DNA of 64,000 nt from Myotis daubentonii (lineage: Eukaryota; Chordata; Mammalia; Chiroptera; Vespertilionidae), in assembly GCF_963259705.1 (NCBI RefSeq), contig NC_081841.1, positions 33,135,358 through 33,199,357 on the forward strand. Reading direction: 5' to 3'. The position numbers were made by a program, and so were the translations under genes. Below the pieces are notes generated by a model. The model was not told the origin of the DNA. It made no database searches and saw only the letters and a program-made list of their open reading frames with translations. Shown piece by piece: positions 11,601-23,461 of this stretch (its first letter is position 1; the number at the start of each line of letters is the position of its first letter).

Positions 11601-13084
11601 ACGTAGGGCAGAAGCAGGAGGATAACTTATCCAACTTTAGGGTAATGAAGTGTTAACAAAAACCACATGAAGCTATTATTACAACCACAGGCCACAGACT
11701 GCTAAGAGGGTGAACTCTCTAGGGATGTACCTCTTTTCAAGGAATCTTGCATCTCCACTTACCTGAAGGCATTTGCTAAACACAAGGTGATGCGGCTGAA
11801 GGGCCATGATTCATTAGCCCTAATGAACAATGCTGAGAGTATTGTCTCTAAAATATAACCCGCTGACATTGACACATATGTACTTTAACTCATTCGTCCC
11901 AACTTTATTAGGTACATATGTCTGCAGCAGACACAAATGAAACATTCCACAACTAGGCTCCAAGCCAAAAACTAATTTATTCTTTAATGTGCTAGTGATT
12001 ACTTGGTGGTTCCTTGAGCAGAGATGACAGGTCTGAGCTAATGGAGTTGTGCTGTAAGTTAATATAAATCATGACAGAGCAATTAATTACAGAAACCACT
12101 GCAAATCCCTTTGTTAGTTTTCCCCATCACCAGAAGGATTTAATAATATTCATTTTGCTAAGTTCCAGTGACATTTACAAGTCCTAAACCAGTTTTAATC
12201 AAATCAATATCACTGGCTGCTAAATTTAGTTGTGCTTTGCTTGCAAGTCCTGGAATACATCGATACTAATGTTTCCTATCTCCTGTTCCAATGAGTCAAG
12301 CTGAATACCCATACTTGCTCTTCATTTGTTTACATTGAATAATTGGGATGGGAAAAAAAAGTTAAGACCCAGAGAACACTGGCTACCAGCAAGAATGAAT
12401 TAGCAGGTAGAGGAGGAAATCCATAAATCAGTGATTACACATGCATCCTTGTATCTAATGTCCTTCATCAGTTTCCCCTAACTAGTCTTAAAAAAAAACA
12501 CAAAAAACAAACCCCCCAAAACACCACACTACTTTGCGATCACGGAATTAGATTCACATTTCTGTAGACTTTTTCAAGTGTGGCAGGTTAAAAAAAGCAA
12601 GATGAGACTTAGGCACTGAAGCAATATGCTTTTCATATCTAAAGAGCATAACACCCTTTCAAACACCAGCTCGGCGTAATCTCTGTGTGTTCTTTGTTCT
12701 TTGACATCTATAGTTGCCATTGCCTTTTAAAATTGAATAAGTGGAAATTAGTTGGCCGTACGGATGCACAGACGCGAAATCATCTCTGTAAAGAATAATA
12801 AACAATTCTTAATCAGGAATTGATTGCATTATAGATTTTTGGAACAAAACAACCTGCTGTTCCTGATGGCAGTGTTGCTAGATCAATATCAAGCCCTTTT
12901 TTGTTTCCACTCCCCCCCTGGAAAAGCCCTATCTCTGGAAAGAGTACAGCTCCCGCAGCAATGTGCCTTGCACATATTCAGTGGACTTTCTGGGCGCGTT
13001 TTACCTTTTACATTTGCCATGCTCCAGCGGTACTCAGCACTTGGGACTTTCTGCTGTGATCATTTCTGTTCCTCTTTATTTTCT
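8646..13084. other. 4.4 kb stretch free of recognised repeats
   Basis: No Ves SINE, Helitron, hAT or clear LINE could be found. Open frames (for example minus strand 9516-9851 and 11018-11359) do not resemble known proteins and have no coding-like flanking signals. The part at 11830-12330 has a homeodomain-site-rich AT/GC texture (for instance caattaattacag near 12080) like many conserved non-coding elements, which is inference only. Confidence 0.5.
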
Positions 13085-13205
13085 TAGCAGATTGTAAGTG
13101 CCCGTAGGACAGGGACCTTGCTTTATCCATTTTCCCTCTCTACCTTAGATACCTAGCAAAGATATTTTCACATGGTATTGCTCAATAAATGTTCAGTAGC
13201 CAGAT
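13085..13205 (+). repeat. L2 LINE 3' end fragment
   Basis: Reads as the mammal-wide L2 3' end: gattgtaagtgcccgtagga (13090s), cagggaccttg, and finally ctcaataaatgttcagtag. The order and spacing match the L2 tail on the plus strand. It is ancient and not mobile. Confidence 0.75.
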
Positions 13206-13556
13206 GAACATATGCTACCCAGATGGGAGAGTGAGGAGGGTGTAAAACTCAAATTAGTTCATCAAATAACTTGCAAGAGCTGTGGAAGAATAGGTTGGAT
13301 GCAGGAAAATGTTGTTAACCTCGGAGGGGTATTTTAGGCCTAAAGTTTATGATGAAAATCAACTTACCGAAGGCTAGCAAGGAAACCAGCACTTGGGGGT
13401 AGCTTGATGACCGGGGCGTAAGAGCTGGTGGTATCCGAACTTTTGTTCATCCTTGTCTTATGCTTCTAGCCCTGGTAACTTTGAGGTGGTGCAAAGAAGC
13501 CTAAATTGAGAGTCAGGGTTTGAACCCCATGGGACTTTTGAACTTTGTGACTTTAC

Positions 13557-13726
13557 TAGGGGTGGGGAACATTCTGGGTGCCCTTGTCATCATTTGGTCT
13601 GGCCCTGCCAAGGCATTAGGGGTGAATATAGCAGGCTAGTTTTTAAGTTGATACTTTTGTATGGCCCGTGAATAATGTTATAAATATCTAAATGGCCCTT
13701 CGCAGAAAAAAGTTTCCCCACCCCTG
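13557..13726. mobile_element. Short non-autonomous hAT element
   Basis: Terminal inverted repeats aggggtggggaac (left, from 13558) and gtttccccacccctg (right, to 13726) flank about 170 bp without coding. Neighbouring ctttac (13551-13556) and ctttag (13727-13732) may be part of an 8-bp target duplication, but it is not exact. Confidence 0.75.
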
Positions 13727-13727
13727 C

Positions 13728-13859
13728 TTTAGATGAACCCAGTTATGGCTTTTGACCTTGGGAAAGGCACTAAAGCCTTTCTCAGACCCAATTTCCTCAA
13801 CTTTATAGTAGGATAAGCAATGCCTATGTTCCACAGTTGTGAGGATTAACAGTTAGCAT
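13728..13859 (+). repeat. MIR fragment
   Basis: The sequence gaccttgggaaaggcac, then cagacccaatttcctcaac and gtgaggattaacagttagca follows the MIR core and 3' region in order. The Ves SINE at 13860 interrupts or abuts its 3' side. Confidence 0.6.
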
Positions 13860-14078
13860 GGCCCGGGCAGCATGGCACAGTAGTTGAGTGTCGACCCTAT
13901 GAACTAGGAGGTCACAGTTCAATTCCCTGTCAGGGCACATGCCTGGGTTGCAGGCTTGATCCCCAGTGTGGGGCGTGCAGGAGGCAGCTGATTGATGATT
14001 CTCTCTCATCACTGATGTTTCTACCTCTCTCTCCCTCTCTCTTCCTCTCTGAAATCAATAAAAATATTTTAAAAAAAG
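13860..14078 (+). mobile_element. Ves SINE, plus strand
   Basis: Head gcatggcacagtagttgag, B-box region cagttcaattccctgtcagg, body and A-tail are present. Target duplications agttagcat (13851-13859) and agttcgcat (14079-14087) differ at one base. The tRNA arm contains the gaactaggaggtcacagttc variant. Confidence 0.93.
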
Positions 14079-14472
14079 AGTTCGCATATATGAAACTGGC
14101 TGGCTGAACCCCCCTCCCAGAAGGCCTGTGAAATGGCAGCCATGGCAAGGAGGAGATTGTTTAAACCTTTTTAAGCTGCAGGACACGAATGGAAGGGATG
14201 GACGAGTAACAGCTTCCTCTTCCTGTTATTTCCTGTTGTGGGAGTCTGACCCAGTGTGAGCCTTTCATTAGCTGTAGGCTTGGTTTCCAACAAGGGGACC
14301 AAATTCCCCCTTTCTTTTTAAGGGGGAAATTAGTATAAATGGTATTACTTTCCATGTGTGTCAAGATCAAGAATTAGGAACATCATCTCATTCAGGAAAG
14401 CAGGATGGGAAGTTATTTTTCATATAACCAAGCCCTGGAGCCACTCAAGTCCCCTTTCAAGATAGAATTTTT

Positions 14473-14685
14473 CAAAAATATATCTTAATGATTTTTTAGA
14501 GAGAGGAAGGGAGAGGGATAGAGAGATAGAAACACTGATGAGAGAGAAACATCAGTCGCTGCCTCCTGCACGCCTCACACTGGGGATTGAGCCCGCAACC
14601 TGGGCATGTGCCCTGATGGGAAATCGAACTGTGACCTCCTAATTCATGGTCTGATGTTCAACCTCTGAGCCACACTGGCTGGGGT
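14473..14685 (-). mobile_element. Ves SINE, minus strand
   Basis: Reverse complement copy: the tail and body (agagagaggaagggagaggg) come first, then ggaaatcgaactgtgacctc and the A-box complement gagccacactggctgggg. The flanks tagaattttt (14463-14472) and tagaaatttt (14690-14699) are the likely target duplications. Confidence 0.9.
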
Positions 14686-14919
14686 ACGCTAGAAATTTTA
14701 GAAGACTCTTTTCTTTGTTTACTTGAGACTGTATTCTGATATAATGGCTAAGGAGCTTACCTATACCTTTAATTTTAGAAGGGAAATGAACTGTTATTAA
14801 AAATTATAATGTGTCTCTAATAAGCTTAAGTATATACTGTTCCCATGTAGAAGGAGCCATAATCAAGTTTGTAAATTTTATTTTCCAGCAAAATACAAGG
14901 CTTGGGGCAAAATGATTTC

Positions 14920-14996
14920 TACTAATATTACTACTACCACCATTTCTGCTACTATTACTATTATTATTATTACTACTAGTACTGCTGCTGATAATA
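14920..14996. repeat. Trinucleotide-type low-complexity tract
   Basis: Imperfect run of tac/tat/tgc triplets (ctattactattattattatt and neighbours). It would translate to an Asn/Ser/Gly-rich chance peptide on the minus strand, which should not be read as a gene. Confidence 0.8.
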
Positions 14997-15165
14997 CCTA
15001 CATTTATTGAGTACTTACTATGACTGTTGTAAAATTGTCTCATATATTAACCTATTTATCCTCACATCCACCCTCTGACATAGGAATCATTAGGGAAGCT
15101 GAGACATGTTTTGTAAGTAGCAGGGCTGTGATTTGAACGTAAGTAGTTTGACTCCAGAGTCTGTG
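14990..15165 (-). repeat. MIR element
   Basis: Plus strand reads acatttattgagtacttact, then cctatttatcctcacatcc, gaagctgagaca and gtagcagggctgtgatttgaac. This is the minus-strand MIR order, close to full length. Confidence 0.75.
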
Positions 15166-15534
15166 CTCTTAGTGAAAAAGGGTCCAAGGTCATGAGTTTG
15201 GAGATCCAGGTTCCAAATGGAAACCTTTGCTTAAGTAGCGGGATAGCCCTACAAATTCTTCCATTTCTTAGTGCCTCAGTGATTTCAATTGAAAACTGAG
15301 AATAAGAACTACTAACTTGAAAAGCTTTGCTTCTCTCATGTCACAGTGAAAATACAAGTAGAATTAGACTCCACTTGTTTCTTGCATCTCTGGAATCGTG
15401 CTAAGGAGAATCCAAGCCATAACCAGGGTGGTATTTTTAAACCTCATCTTCATTTTCTCCTCCACACCTTTGCCATCCTGGCTGTGTCCCAGAGCATGGC
15501 TAGCTCATCCCTCCACTCATTTTGTTTTAAAGGC

Positions 15535-16176
15535 AGATAAAGTTTTGTTTCATGGAAGGACTAACCTATGTTACTGCCAAGGCCTCTATGTAAAGACAGG
15601 AGAGGGAGAACTTTGATTCTCAGTCTCTCCCTTCTTGGACAGAGTCTTGATGATTTCCCCCTTCTTGGCTGGAGGGGTCTTCATAGCGCCTGTGTGCTTC
15701 CTTGATGTTAGAACTGTGGGCCTCAGCTGGTCATTGGGGAGCTTTTTGTGAGCCTTGTCTGCCTTCAGCTTGTGGATGTGTTCCATGAGAATCTGCTTGT
15801 TTTTGAAAACGTTCTCCTTCATTTTCATGTACAGGCTGTGATCCACAGTGTGTCCTGTGAAGCCAGCACCGAATTCTCATCCTCCCCATCCAGGCTGCCT
15901 CGTCGGGCATGTGGGCACTGGCAGCACTCCTTCACTTACCCATGCCAACCTGCCTGCCCTTTGGCAGGCCCAGGCGTTTTGCCAGCATCCAGCCTGGACA
16001 GTCACAGGCTCCTGGATGATCGACCTGTTTTGATCAGTTTCTGGAGCTGCTAACAGGAGCTGGCATTGCCTATTTCATTGGTCTCATTGGGGTCCAGCCA
16101 GACCTTCTTTTTGCCACAGTGAAGGGCACTGAAGGCGAGCCTCTTGGGAAGCCTGAGCATGCTCGTGGCTGCGGCT
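15535..16176 (-). pseudogene. RPL19P: RPL19 processed pseudogene
   Basis: Intronless, broken copy of the large-subunit ribosomal protein L19 mRNA on the minus strand. Near the 5' end (about 16100-16160) the frame reads [20 protein letters not shown] followed by NETNEI, the L19 N-terminus. A stop interrupts it near 16050, and the middle (about 15850-16040) is heavily altered. A C-terminal piece at 15620-15846 reads [20 protein letters not shown] and then [14 protein letters not shown], and a [13 protein letters not shown] phrase ends it. Sequence down to about 15535 resembles the L19 3' UTR (tctttacatagaggcct on the minus strand). In-frame stops, frameshifts and lack of introns show that it is non-functional; divergence suggests it is old. 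No clear poly-A tail or target duplication was identified. Confidence 0.9.
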
Positions 16177-16356
16177 GCAGCGGTGAAAGAAAAGCTCGTA
16201 ACATGGCTCTGGAATCTGCCCCCAAACTCATCCTTTAACTTGGGGGGAGGGCACTATCTTTGTTCTTCTCTCCGTCACTCTTTCCTTGACTACCCTTTGC
16301 CCCAATCGCTTTCTACACATCCTCCTAGTTCTTTTTCACAAAAGTACCTGAACAAG

Positions 16357-16646
16357 CCCTGGCCAGTGTAACTCAGTGGTTAGAGTGTCGGCCCACACAT
16401 TGAAGGGTCACGGGTTCCATTCCTGGTCAAGGGCATGTACCTGGGTTGCAGGTTCAATCCTGGGCTCCAGTTGGGGTGCGTGTGGGAAACAACAAATAGA
16501 TGTGTCACTCTCACAGCTCTCTCATTCTCTTTCTCCCTCCCTCCTTTTTCCCCTCCCTCCTTCCTTCTCTCTCTTCTTTCCTTCCACTCTCTCTAAATAT
16601 CAATGGAAATAATATCCTTGGGTGAGGATTAACAAGAAAACAAAAA
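16357..16646 (+). mobile_element. Ves-related SINE, long-tail subtype
   Basis: Head ccctggccagtgtaactcag and B-box region gggttccattcctggtcaag are followed by a pyrimidine-rich body and the 3' text ctctctaaatatcaatggaa then ggtgaggattaacaag. This ending marks a subtype different from the ...aatcaataaaatat copies; the one at 45935 shares it. Target duplications aagtacctgaacaag (16342-16356) and gaatacgtgaacaag (16647-16661) flank it. Confidence 0.9.
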
Positions 16647-16939
16647 GAATACGTGAACAAGAAACCTGACCTATACCTTGGGTGGGAGAGAGGGAGAAGC
16701 TAAGTGCACAAGTGAAAGCTTCCTGAACATGTGGTAGTGGGAGGTGGGCAGTGGACATTGATTGGGGGGCTGATTTTACCTCCTGGTCCCATGGAGGATA
16801 AAGAAAGTGGTTGATGAAGAAACAGCAGAACGTATTAAAAGTTAAGGCTCAGGACTTATTATGTGTTTTTGATAAGCATGATTTCTTCTTTGCTCTGTGA
16901 CACACTGCAGTTAAAGTGACAAGGATGTGGTCGGCAGTG

Positions 16940-17050
16940 ATACCCGACTGGATTGTCATCTTCTTGAGGGCAGGATCTGTTCCTCCTTGTTTCTGTATCT
17001 ATAAGGCCAAGTACAGTGTTGGCAGATAGCATTTGAAAGAATAAGTGAAG
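16940..17050 (+). repeat. L2 3' end fragment
   Basis: Reads gattgtcatcttcttgaggg, caggatctgttcc and ccaagtacagtgttggcag, then gaaagaataagtgaag. This matches the L2 3' region in order on the plus strand but is diverged. Confidence 0.55.
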
Positions 17051-20000
17051 AAATATAGAAACTCGGAGACGGGCCTGCTGAATTTGAATTTTCATTCTAA
17101 CAACTGACCTTTCCATTCCATGAAGTGAGCTATTTAGCAATTCGCTAGCATATGGATTATCTCTGTCTATGGCATCTATTCTTCCTCCATCTGTTGAGGA
17201 ATTTCATCCCTTTTCAAAGTCACAGAGGCCTTTGGTATATTCTACACATGGTACAAACGGGACTTTATTTTATTTTTTTTAAAGGATGTAACAATATCAC
17301 CTAGATTTGGCAAACATAATAAAAAACTTAATTTGGAAATTGCTTCCTGTTTTTTTTATTTTCCCTTTTGACAAATACATTTAATAGACAATATCAATCC
17401 GGTTTCCTAATGCACATAAAACCTAGCGGTATTCAATTTCTGGCTTGTTTGCTTTTATTCTTAAAGAATCTGAAGGGAGTTGACATTTTGTTTCATTCAT
17501 TCACAGTCTCTTTTTTCATATCTAATGAACACACTCCACAACAATGGTCCTCAGATCTCCACCATCTGCAGGGGACAGCACACAGGTCATAGGCTAAGAA
17601 CAACACCACATCAGTATTGAATAAAAAAGTGGAACTTCAAAGGCAGCGCTGGCCATGAGGTCTCTGCTTTCAAGACCTTGGAGCTCGCTCCTCCTGTTTA
17701 TTTTTTTTGTTTGATTGGATGATAATGTAGTATGTCATTCCATGGTCCATGACCTGTGGTCAGTTCCCTATGGAGGAGCCAGAGTGGGAAGTATTTTTGT
17801 GAGCATATCTGTCCTAGTCAGGAAATACTAAAAACAAGAAGGGTGGGCACAAAAGATGTCTGAGGAGAGGAAACAAAATCCTTTATTATTGAGGGAGACG
17901 ATCTTGGGGGCTCAGCCAAGAGTCTTTTTATCTGGATGGTGATAATGATAATGATTCTCTCTATAAATAACGTAGGCGAGGGGGAGATTTTTGTTAGTTT
18001 GCTTCTCTCTCCCTCGTCAATTGCCCTCTATTTTCCCTCACCGTTGTGGCAGACACGTCAGAATCATCTTTACACTGTGTTGATTAGAGAACATCTTTAC
18101 CTCTGAATCACCCAGGCATCAACTTTTTAAAGTGTTGAGCTGGTGCATTAAGTCTTAATGGAAAATTTTCCTCCCAATATAGGACGTCTCTGGGCTATGA
18201 ATAATTAATGACAATTTATAGCTCAAGGGATGTGGCAGAGGAATCAATATAGTAAATTAACATCCACCTCCCGGCCACGCAACACCAATATCTTTTTTAG
18301 GTATAATTAAGTCTCAAGAAGTCCTATACGTGTTTTTTTTTTTTTTTTAAACAAAATCGTACATATAATTAACATTAGCTTTGTTTTTATTGTATTCACA
18401 TTTTATTAAATATTAGTCTTAAAAGCTAGGAGGTACCCAGGAGTGGTCCATGCTCGGATGGACCTATAAATTAAATGATTAGGAAGATACAGTTCTTACT
18501 ACCACGCTTGAGACTCTGGCAAGGCAGAGAGAATAAAATGAAAAGATGCCAGGATACATGTATTCGGAAACAATCCTCCTCTTGCCTTCCCTTCACCCAG
18601 TTCTTAAGAAGGTGTGAAGAAAGGCTTCTTGAAGCATATGTCTGCATGTCAAAAGCAAGCCCAAGCTTTGGGTGATGGCGGTGACAATACTGTGATACCA
18701 AATGCCATTGTTAGGAGAGTCTCATCTTTATATCTCAAATTTTAAGTCCTTCCTGAACAGGGCTCTGGTCTGTTCTCACAATATATTGGCTAGGAATGGG
18801 GATGACCTTGACAATCCCTGTTCGGACATCCCCAAATTTTCTGTTTGCCCTGGTCTCTCCACATCAGCCCAAGCATTGCCAGCTCTGTCTGTGTCTTCTT
18901 TTCAAGTAATCTCATCCATCATGGGAACTGTCAATTGGGTGCCTTTGAGTCCTGGGGCTTGCAGAAGATGTTCTGAGGACAATGTCCATCTGTCACATGT
19001 TATTAGCAGTTTTCCTAAACCCTAGAGTTAGGGAGGAGCAATCCTAGCCGAGGGGAAAGTGCAGAGAATCAGAAAAGGCTCTAAGATTTCTGACAAGTCC
19101 GGTTCCTTCGCTGGAGCTTACACTAACTTTTCATTGTCCTCCATTCTGTTGTTCCCTGGACTGAAGCAGAAGTGAATAATACAGGGTTCCTGACCTTAAA
19201 GAATTTCTATTTAGTGTGGAAAGATAGACTTGGGAACAAAGTACTATGCTCCATGGTTATAAGACGTCCATGGGCTGGGGGAGAGTGGGCCCCAAGGAGA
19301 GTGTTGGGAAAGGCTTTCCCAGGGAGGTGCTTGATTGTGGGTCTTGCAAAATGAGTCTAAGACCTGGTGGGTGACACAGTGAGTGGCCTGGGGCATCCCC
19401 GGCCAAGAGCTGGAGCAGGCGGGCAGGCCCAGGGCAATGGAACTGGAACTCAGTCCCCAGTCTTGGCAGTGCTTAATTACTTGTTTCCTCCTTGAGCCTG
19501 AAGTTGGGACTTGGAGTTGGAAAAAACTCTCATGTCAGAGGCAGCTTTCTTTGCAGGCCTCAAAGTAATTGAAGTCCCCTAAACCTTCACATCTCTCTGG
19601 GAGGTCGTTACTCCTGTGGTTCAAAAGATCCCTTTCAGGGAAGGAGCTTTTGATGACACCATCCCGCCTTGAGTTCAGACACGGTTAGGAGCCTGCTTTC
19701 CTCTGTCAGCTGTGCTTGAACATTCTCTCTGGTAACTGTTTCTGCCAGCGCTCCTTGCGGCAAGTATACCTGAGATTATTACATTTGCACGTCTGCTTTC
19801 GGGGACATTGATAAATGACTGAATTAAAATTGCAAACACATTTTAAAACCGTAACATGGTTTCCGAAAGTGTAATCCCTAATAGACCCCATTCTATGGGT
19901 AAGGCCTTCTGCTCGAATCGACACTTGCCCGGTTTTTCTGGTGCCCAGAGAGCTGTGTTGGAGAGTACACATCTGCATAATAGTAGGGTGTCCTCCCTCT

Positions 20001-20164
20001 TTCTTTAGAGCACCCACTCCTTATTCCTGGGAGTTTCCCCAAGGGGGCTCCACATGTTCTCATACAACATACAACTGGCAGCCAACTTCAGTGCTGTGGG
20101 TGGCTAATCCCCTCTACCCCACCCTCCTTTCCCTGGGAGCATTGGTTCTAGAAGCACATCGACC
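17051..20164. other. Unassigned DNA with possible conserved segment
   Basis: Three kilobases without a recognised young repeat. Several 60-107 codon frames overlap on both strands (18471-19025 and 19172-19568) without family resemblance. The part at 17890-18290 (gataatgataatgattctct, then gaataattaatgacaattta) looks compositionally like a conserved non-coding element; this is a guess needing alignment. Confidence 0.45.
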
Positions 20165-20169
20165 GCACC

Positions 20170-20335
20170 AAATTCTCGCTCCAACACATACCAGCTGTGT
20201 GGCCTAAGCAAGTTTCTTAACCTTGTGCTTTCACAATACATTCATTTGGAAGGTGCAATGAAATAATATTTATAAGATACCTAGCCAAGACCTAATATAC
20301 AACAGAGCTTAATAAATGGTAGCTATTCTTTTTAT
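20170..20335 (+). repeat. MIR element
   Basis: The phrases ccagctgtgtggcctaagca, agtttcttaacc and cttaataaatggtagctatt occur in MIR order, consistent with a plus-strand copy. Confidence 0.65.
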
Positions 20336-20706
20336 CAGTGTTAGCACAATTGTTGTGACAACCCATGTCCACTGCCTGCAAAGTTACTTGGTGAAGTCCC
20401 TTTCTCACTGGGTAGAGCAATATGCATGTCCAGGGAGCAGCCTCTGAAAACTCCCCGTGTTCCATGCTCAGGGTCCCCCAGTTATTGTTTTCATGGTTGA
20501 CAGTGCCCTGGAGCTGAAGAAGCCTGACTTATACTTGGAGTTGCAGAGAGTCCCTCCCCCATAGCTTCTGGCCTTCATTCCTGTAACCAAAAGTGCTTAA
20601 CCCCAGTTCATAAACGTTTACCTTTCCTTTTCCTTTTCAACTTTCCTGGTCCTTTTCTACAGCAAAATCTCCTCTTTCCTTCTTCTCTTAGGAAACCAGA
20701 ATTCCC

Positions 20707-20708
<2 letters not shown>

Positions 20709-20758
<50 letters not shown>

Positions 20759-20778
20759 GAGAGAGAGAGAGAGAAGAA
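20709..20778. repeat. (GA)n microsatellite
   Basis: About 35 GA units with one interruption (acga near 20755). A chance site of length polymorphism, with no gene linked to it. Confidence 0.95.
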
Positions 20779-21533
20779 AGGGAATGAGAATTAGGATGTG
20801 TGGGGGGATGTAGAGGGAGAGGAGTATGCTTTACACTGGCAGCTGCCAGCCAAAAATGTTGTAATGCTGATTGTTCTATGAATAGAATATCCAGGTGGCA
20901 CCACTGGATTTTTTGCCCTCTTAGATGAGAGATTTTTAACCTTTTGGAATTGAGATGACCAGTTCTTTTGAATAATACTGTGTGCTTTCAGTGTGAATTT
21001 GTCTTGAGACTGATTTGAGAATTCTTCTCCATCCAGTTGTGAGTTGAATTTTGGGCAGTTGCATGGCATCCTCATAGGTGAAGTCTGCAGGTAACTCTGA
21101 GAACAAGAATATGGAGCAGTGCCTCTGACGTGGCACTGTGTCATGACTCTTCAGTCTGAGAGGGCGACAGTGACCTAGGGGATGGGCTGGAAGGCCATGG
21201 GAGGAGGGTGGATAGGTGATTTGTTCAGCATATGCTGGACTGTTCGATCCAGGCCTTCCCTATTGAATCTTGAAAGAGACAGTGCGAATTTAAACAAGTA
21301 AATGCCTTACCCAATAGTTGTCATGATGCCTGCTTTTATTATTTGATTTAAGTTTGTAGGCTTGCATTTTTAAAAGTTTATTCCCCCAGTGGAACAAAAC
21401 AATTCAGTTATGTTTCCAAGGCAGGGCAGAACTTAGGACCCAGCAATATTAGATCCACATAGAGACAAAAATCAAACCTGTTTCATATTCTTATAAAAAT
21501 AATTCAGAAGATAAGTCTTTGACATTTAAGTAT
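20779..21533. other. Unassigned DNA
   Basis: No repeat or gene recognised. The minus-strand frame at 20791-21144 (117 codons) has no familiar domain and is probably chance. Confidence 0.4.
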
Positions 21534-22175
21534 ATAAATGGTACAGCCATTTTGGAAAAGAGTGTGGTTGTTTCTTAAAAAGTTAAGCCTACATTTATCA
21601 TATGATTTAGCCATTTTAGTCATAGATATTTACTCAAGAGAAAGGAAAGTCAAGGTCTATACATAGATTTATATGTGAATGTTCACTGCTGCTTTATTTG
21701 TAATAGCTCCAAACTGTGGAAACAACCCAAATGTCCATGAGCCAATGAATGGATAAACCAATCATGCTATATAATGGAATACTACTCAGCAATGAACAGG
21801 AATGAGCTATTGACCCAAAAAACACTATAGATTAATTTCAAAATAATTTCACTGAGTCAGTGATGCCAGACACCCCCCAACCATCAAAGAATACTGTGAT
21901 TCCTTATATAAATTCCAGAAACATGTCAATTAATCTATTGTGACAGAAAGCAGATCAGTGGTTGCCTGAGGATGATAAGGGGGTAGGGCAGGGAGGAGTG
22001 AGAGGGAGCGATTACAAAGGGATAGGAGGAAACTTTTGGGGTTGATGGATATGCTCATTATCTTAATTGTGGTAATGGCTCTGTGAGTGTATGCATATGT
22101 CAAAACTCATCAAATTGTAGACTTTCAATATGCAGTTTATTATGTGCCAGTTATGCCTCAATAAAGCTGGAAGAA
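21534..22175 (+). mobile_element. L1 LINE 3' end (ORF2 end and 3' UTR)
   Basis: 5'-truncated L1 on the plus strand. It begins in the ORF2 C-terminal region (gtacagccattttggaaaag), continues through aacaacccaaatgtccatga and ggaatactactcagcaatga, and ends in the 3' UTR at gttatgcctcaataaagctg. Stops and indels make it non-functional. Truncation is the usual result of incomplete L1 reverse transcription. Confidence 0.88.
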
Positions 22176-22374
22176 TAATTCTATAGGCAAATAACTAAAC
22201 TTTTAATATCTTTCCATTTCAGAGATATCTATCATCACATGTTAATTCTGCTGGCTCCTTTAGTTTTCATTCGGGGATCCTAAAACCTTAACTTCTATTC
22301 ACACGACCCATGCTAGTCACACTAAACACTATCACCTTCACTATAATAATAATGACAGCAGAAAACTTCCTGTT

Positions 22375-22560
22375 GAACAGGGCTATACCAGTGCCTTGCC
22401 TGTATTATCTCATTTAACGCCTGGAAAACCTTCCTAGTGTAGGTACTATTAACTCCATTTTACATAAGAAAAAATCAAGGCAGAGGGGTTAGGTAATTAG
22501 TCCAACACAAATGTGAAGAGTCCTAATTCAAACCCACAAACAGTCCTATCTAGGGCTCCT
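22375..22560 (-). repeat. MIR element
   Basis: Plus strand carries gcctgtattatctcatttaa, gtaggtactattaactccat, and then aatcaaggcagaggggttag. This is the MIR consensus read on the minus strand. Confidence 0.75.
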
Positions 22561-22860
22561 ACTTTGTCACTAATAGGACATAACTACAAATTTATTTGAC
22601 AGCAGCAAAGAATTATTACAGAAACAAGGGCATGATGCTGTAACTGGTAGCTGTTTCCTAGGCCCTTTGTTTGGCTTCCTGGCCTTCTATGACACTCATT
22701 TACTGTTTCAGCTTTTAATTCCTGAGAGCAGTCTTCCTGCCTGTTTCCTTGATTTCTATTGCCCTGTTCATCTTCGTAGAATCTGCGTTTGTTGCCTTTA
22801 TGGTCTTAAATGCCTGCCCCATGCAGAGAGCTTTGCCTGATGACTTTGCTTCTTTTTCTT

Positions 22861-23461
22861 CTAATTTTTTATTTTAAAATTACAATTGACATTCAATATT
22901 ATACTGGTTTCAGGTATACAGCATAGTGGTTTGACATTTATATAACTTACAAAGTGATTTCCCCCATCCTGCAATAAGTCTAGTACTTACCTGGCACCGT
23001 ACATAGTTATTACAATATTATTGACTACATTTCCAGTGCTGTTGCGGGTCTGGGACCCATAGTTCCTCACGGAAGGTCTCTGCAGCCTAGATATCCCTCC
23101 TGATTAAAAACACGCCACATGTGGGTGTCAGACCAGCCTGTTCCGCGCCTACACCCCTCCTACCAGTCTCAATGTGCTTTCTTTTTTACTTCTGTAGGAC
23201 TTCCATTCAGCCAGTGTTCGGGCAATCCTGAATGATGGTTCTGTATTTTAGTTGTAATTTTGGTGTGGTTGTGGGAGGAGGTGAGTACTGGTGTTTACCT
23301 ACACTGCTATCTTCCTGTATGAGTTCTTTATAAATGTTGGATATTAACCTCTTATGGGGTTTATTGTTGGCTAATATGCTCTGCCATTTGGTAGGTTGTC
23401 TTTTTGTTTTGTTGATGGTTTCCTTTGCTATGCAAAAAATGTCTGCTTTGAGTAGATACAC
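22861..23461 (-). mobile_element. Chimeric L1 fragment (ORF2 end, 5' UTR, 3' UTR)
   Basis: Read on the minus strand, three L1 parts occur in an abnormal order. First comes an ORF2 C-terminal piece (23316-23461; its peptide includes CIAKETINKTKRQPTKWQSI). Next is an L1 5' UTR (about 23041-23315) beginning ggaagatagcagtgtagg and containing actcacctcctcccacaacc. It is joined directly to an L1 3' UTR (22861-23040) with gtcaataatattgtaataac. The 5' UTR to 3' UTR join skips both ORFs. The 84-codon frame over the first junction is fortuitous. Confidence 0.75.
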
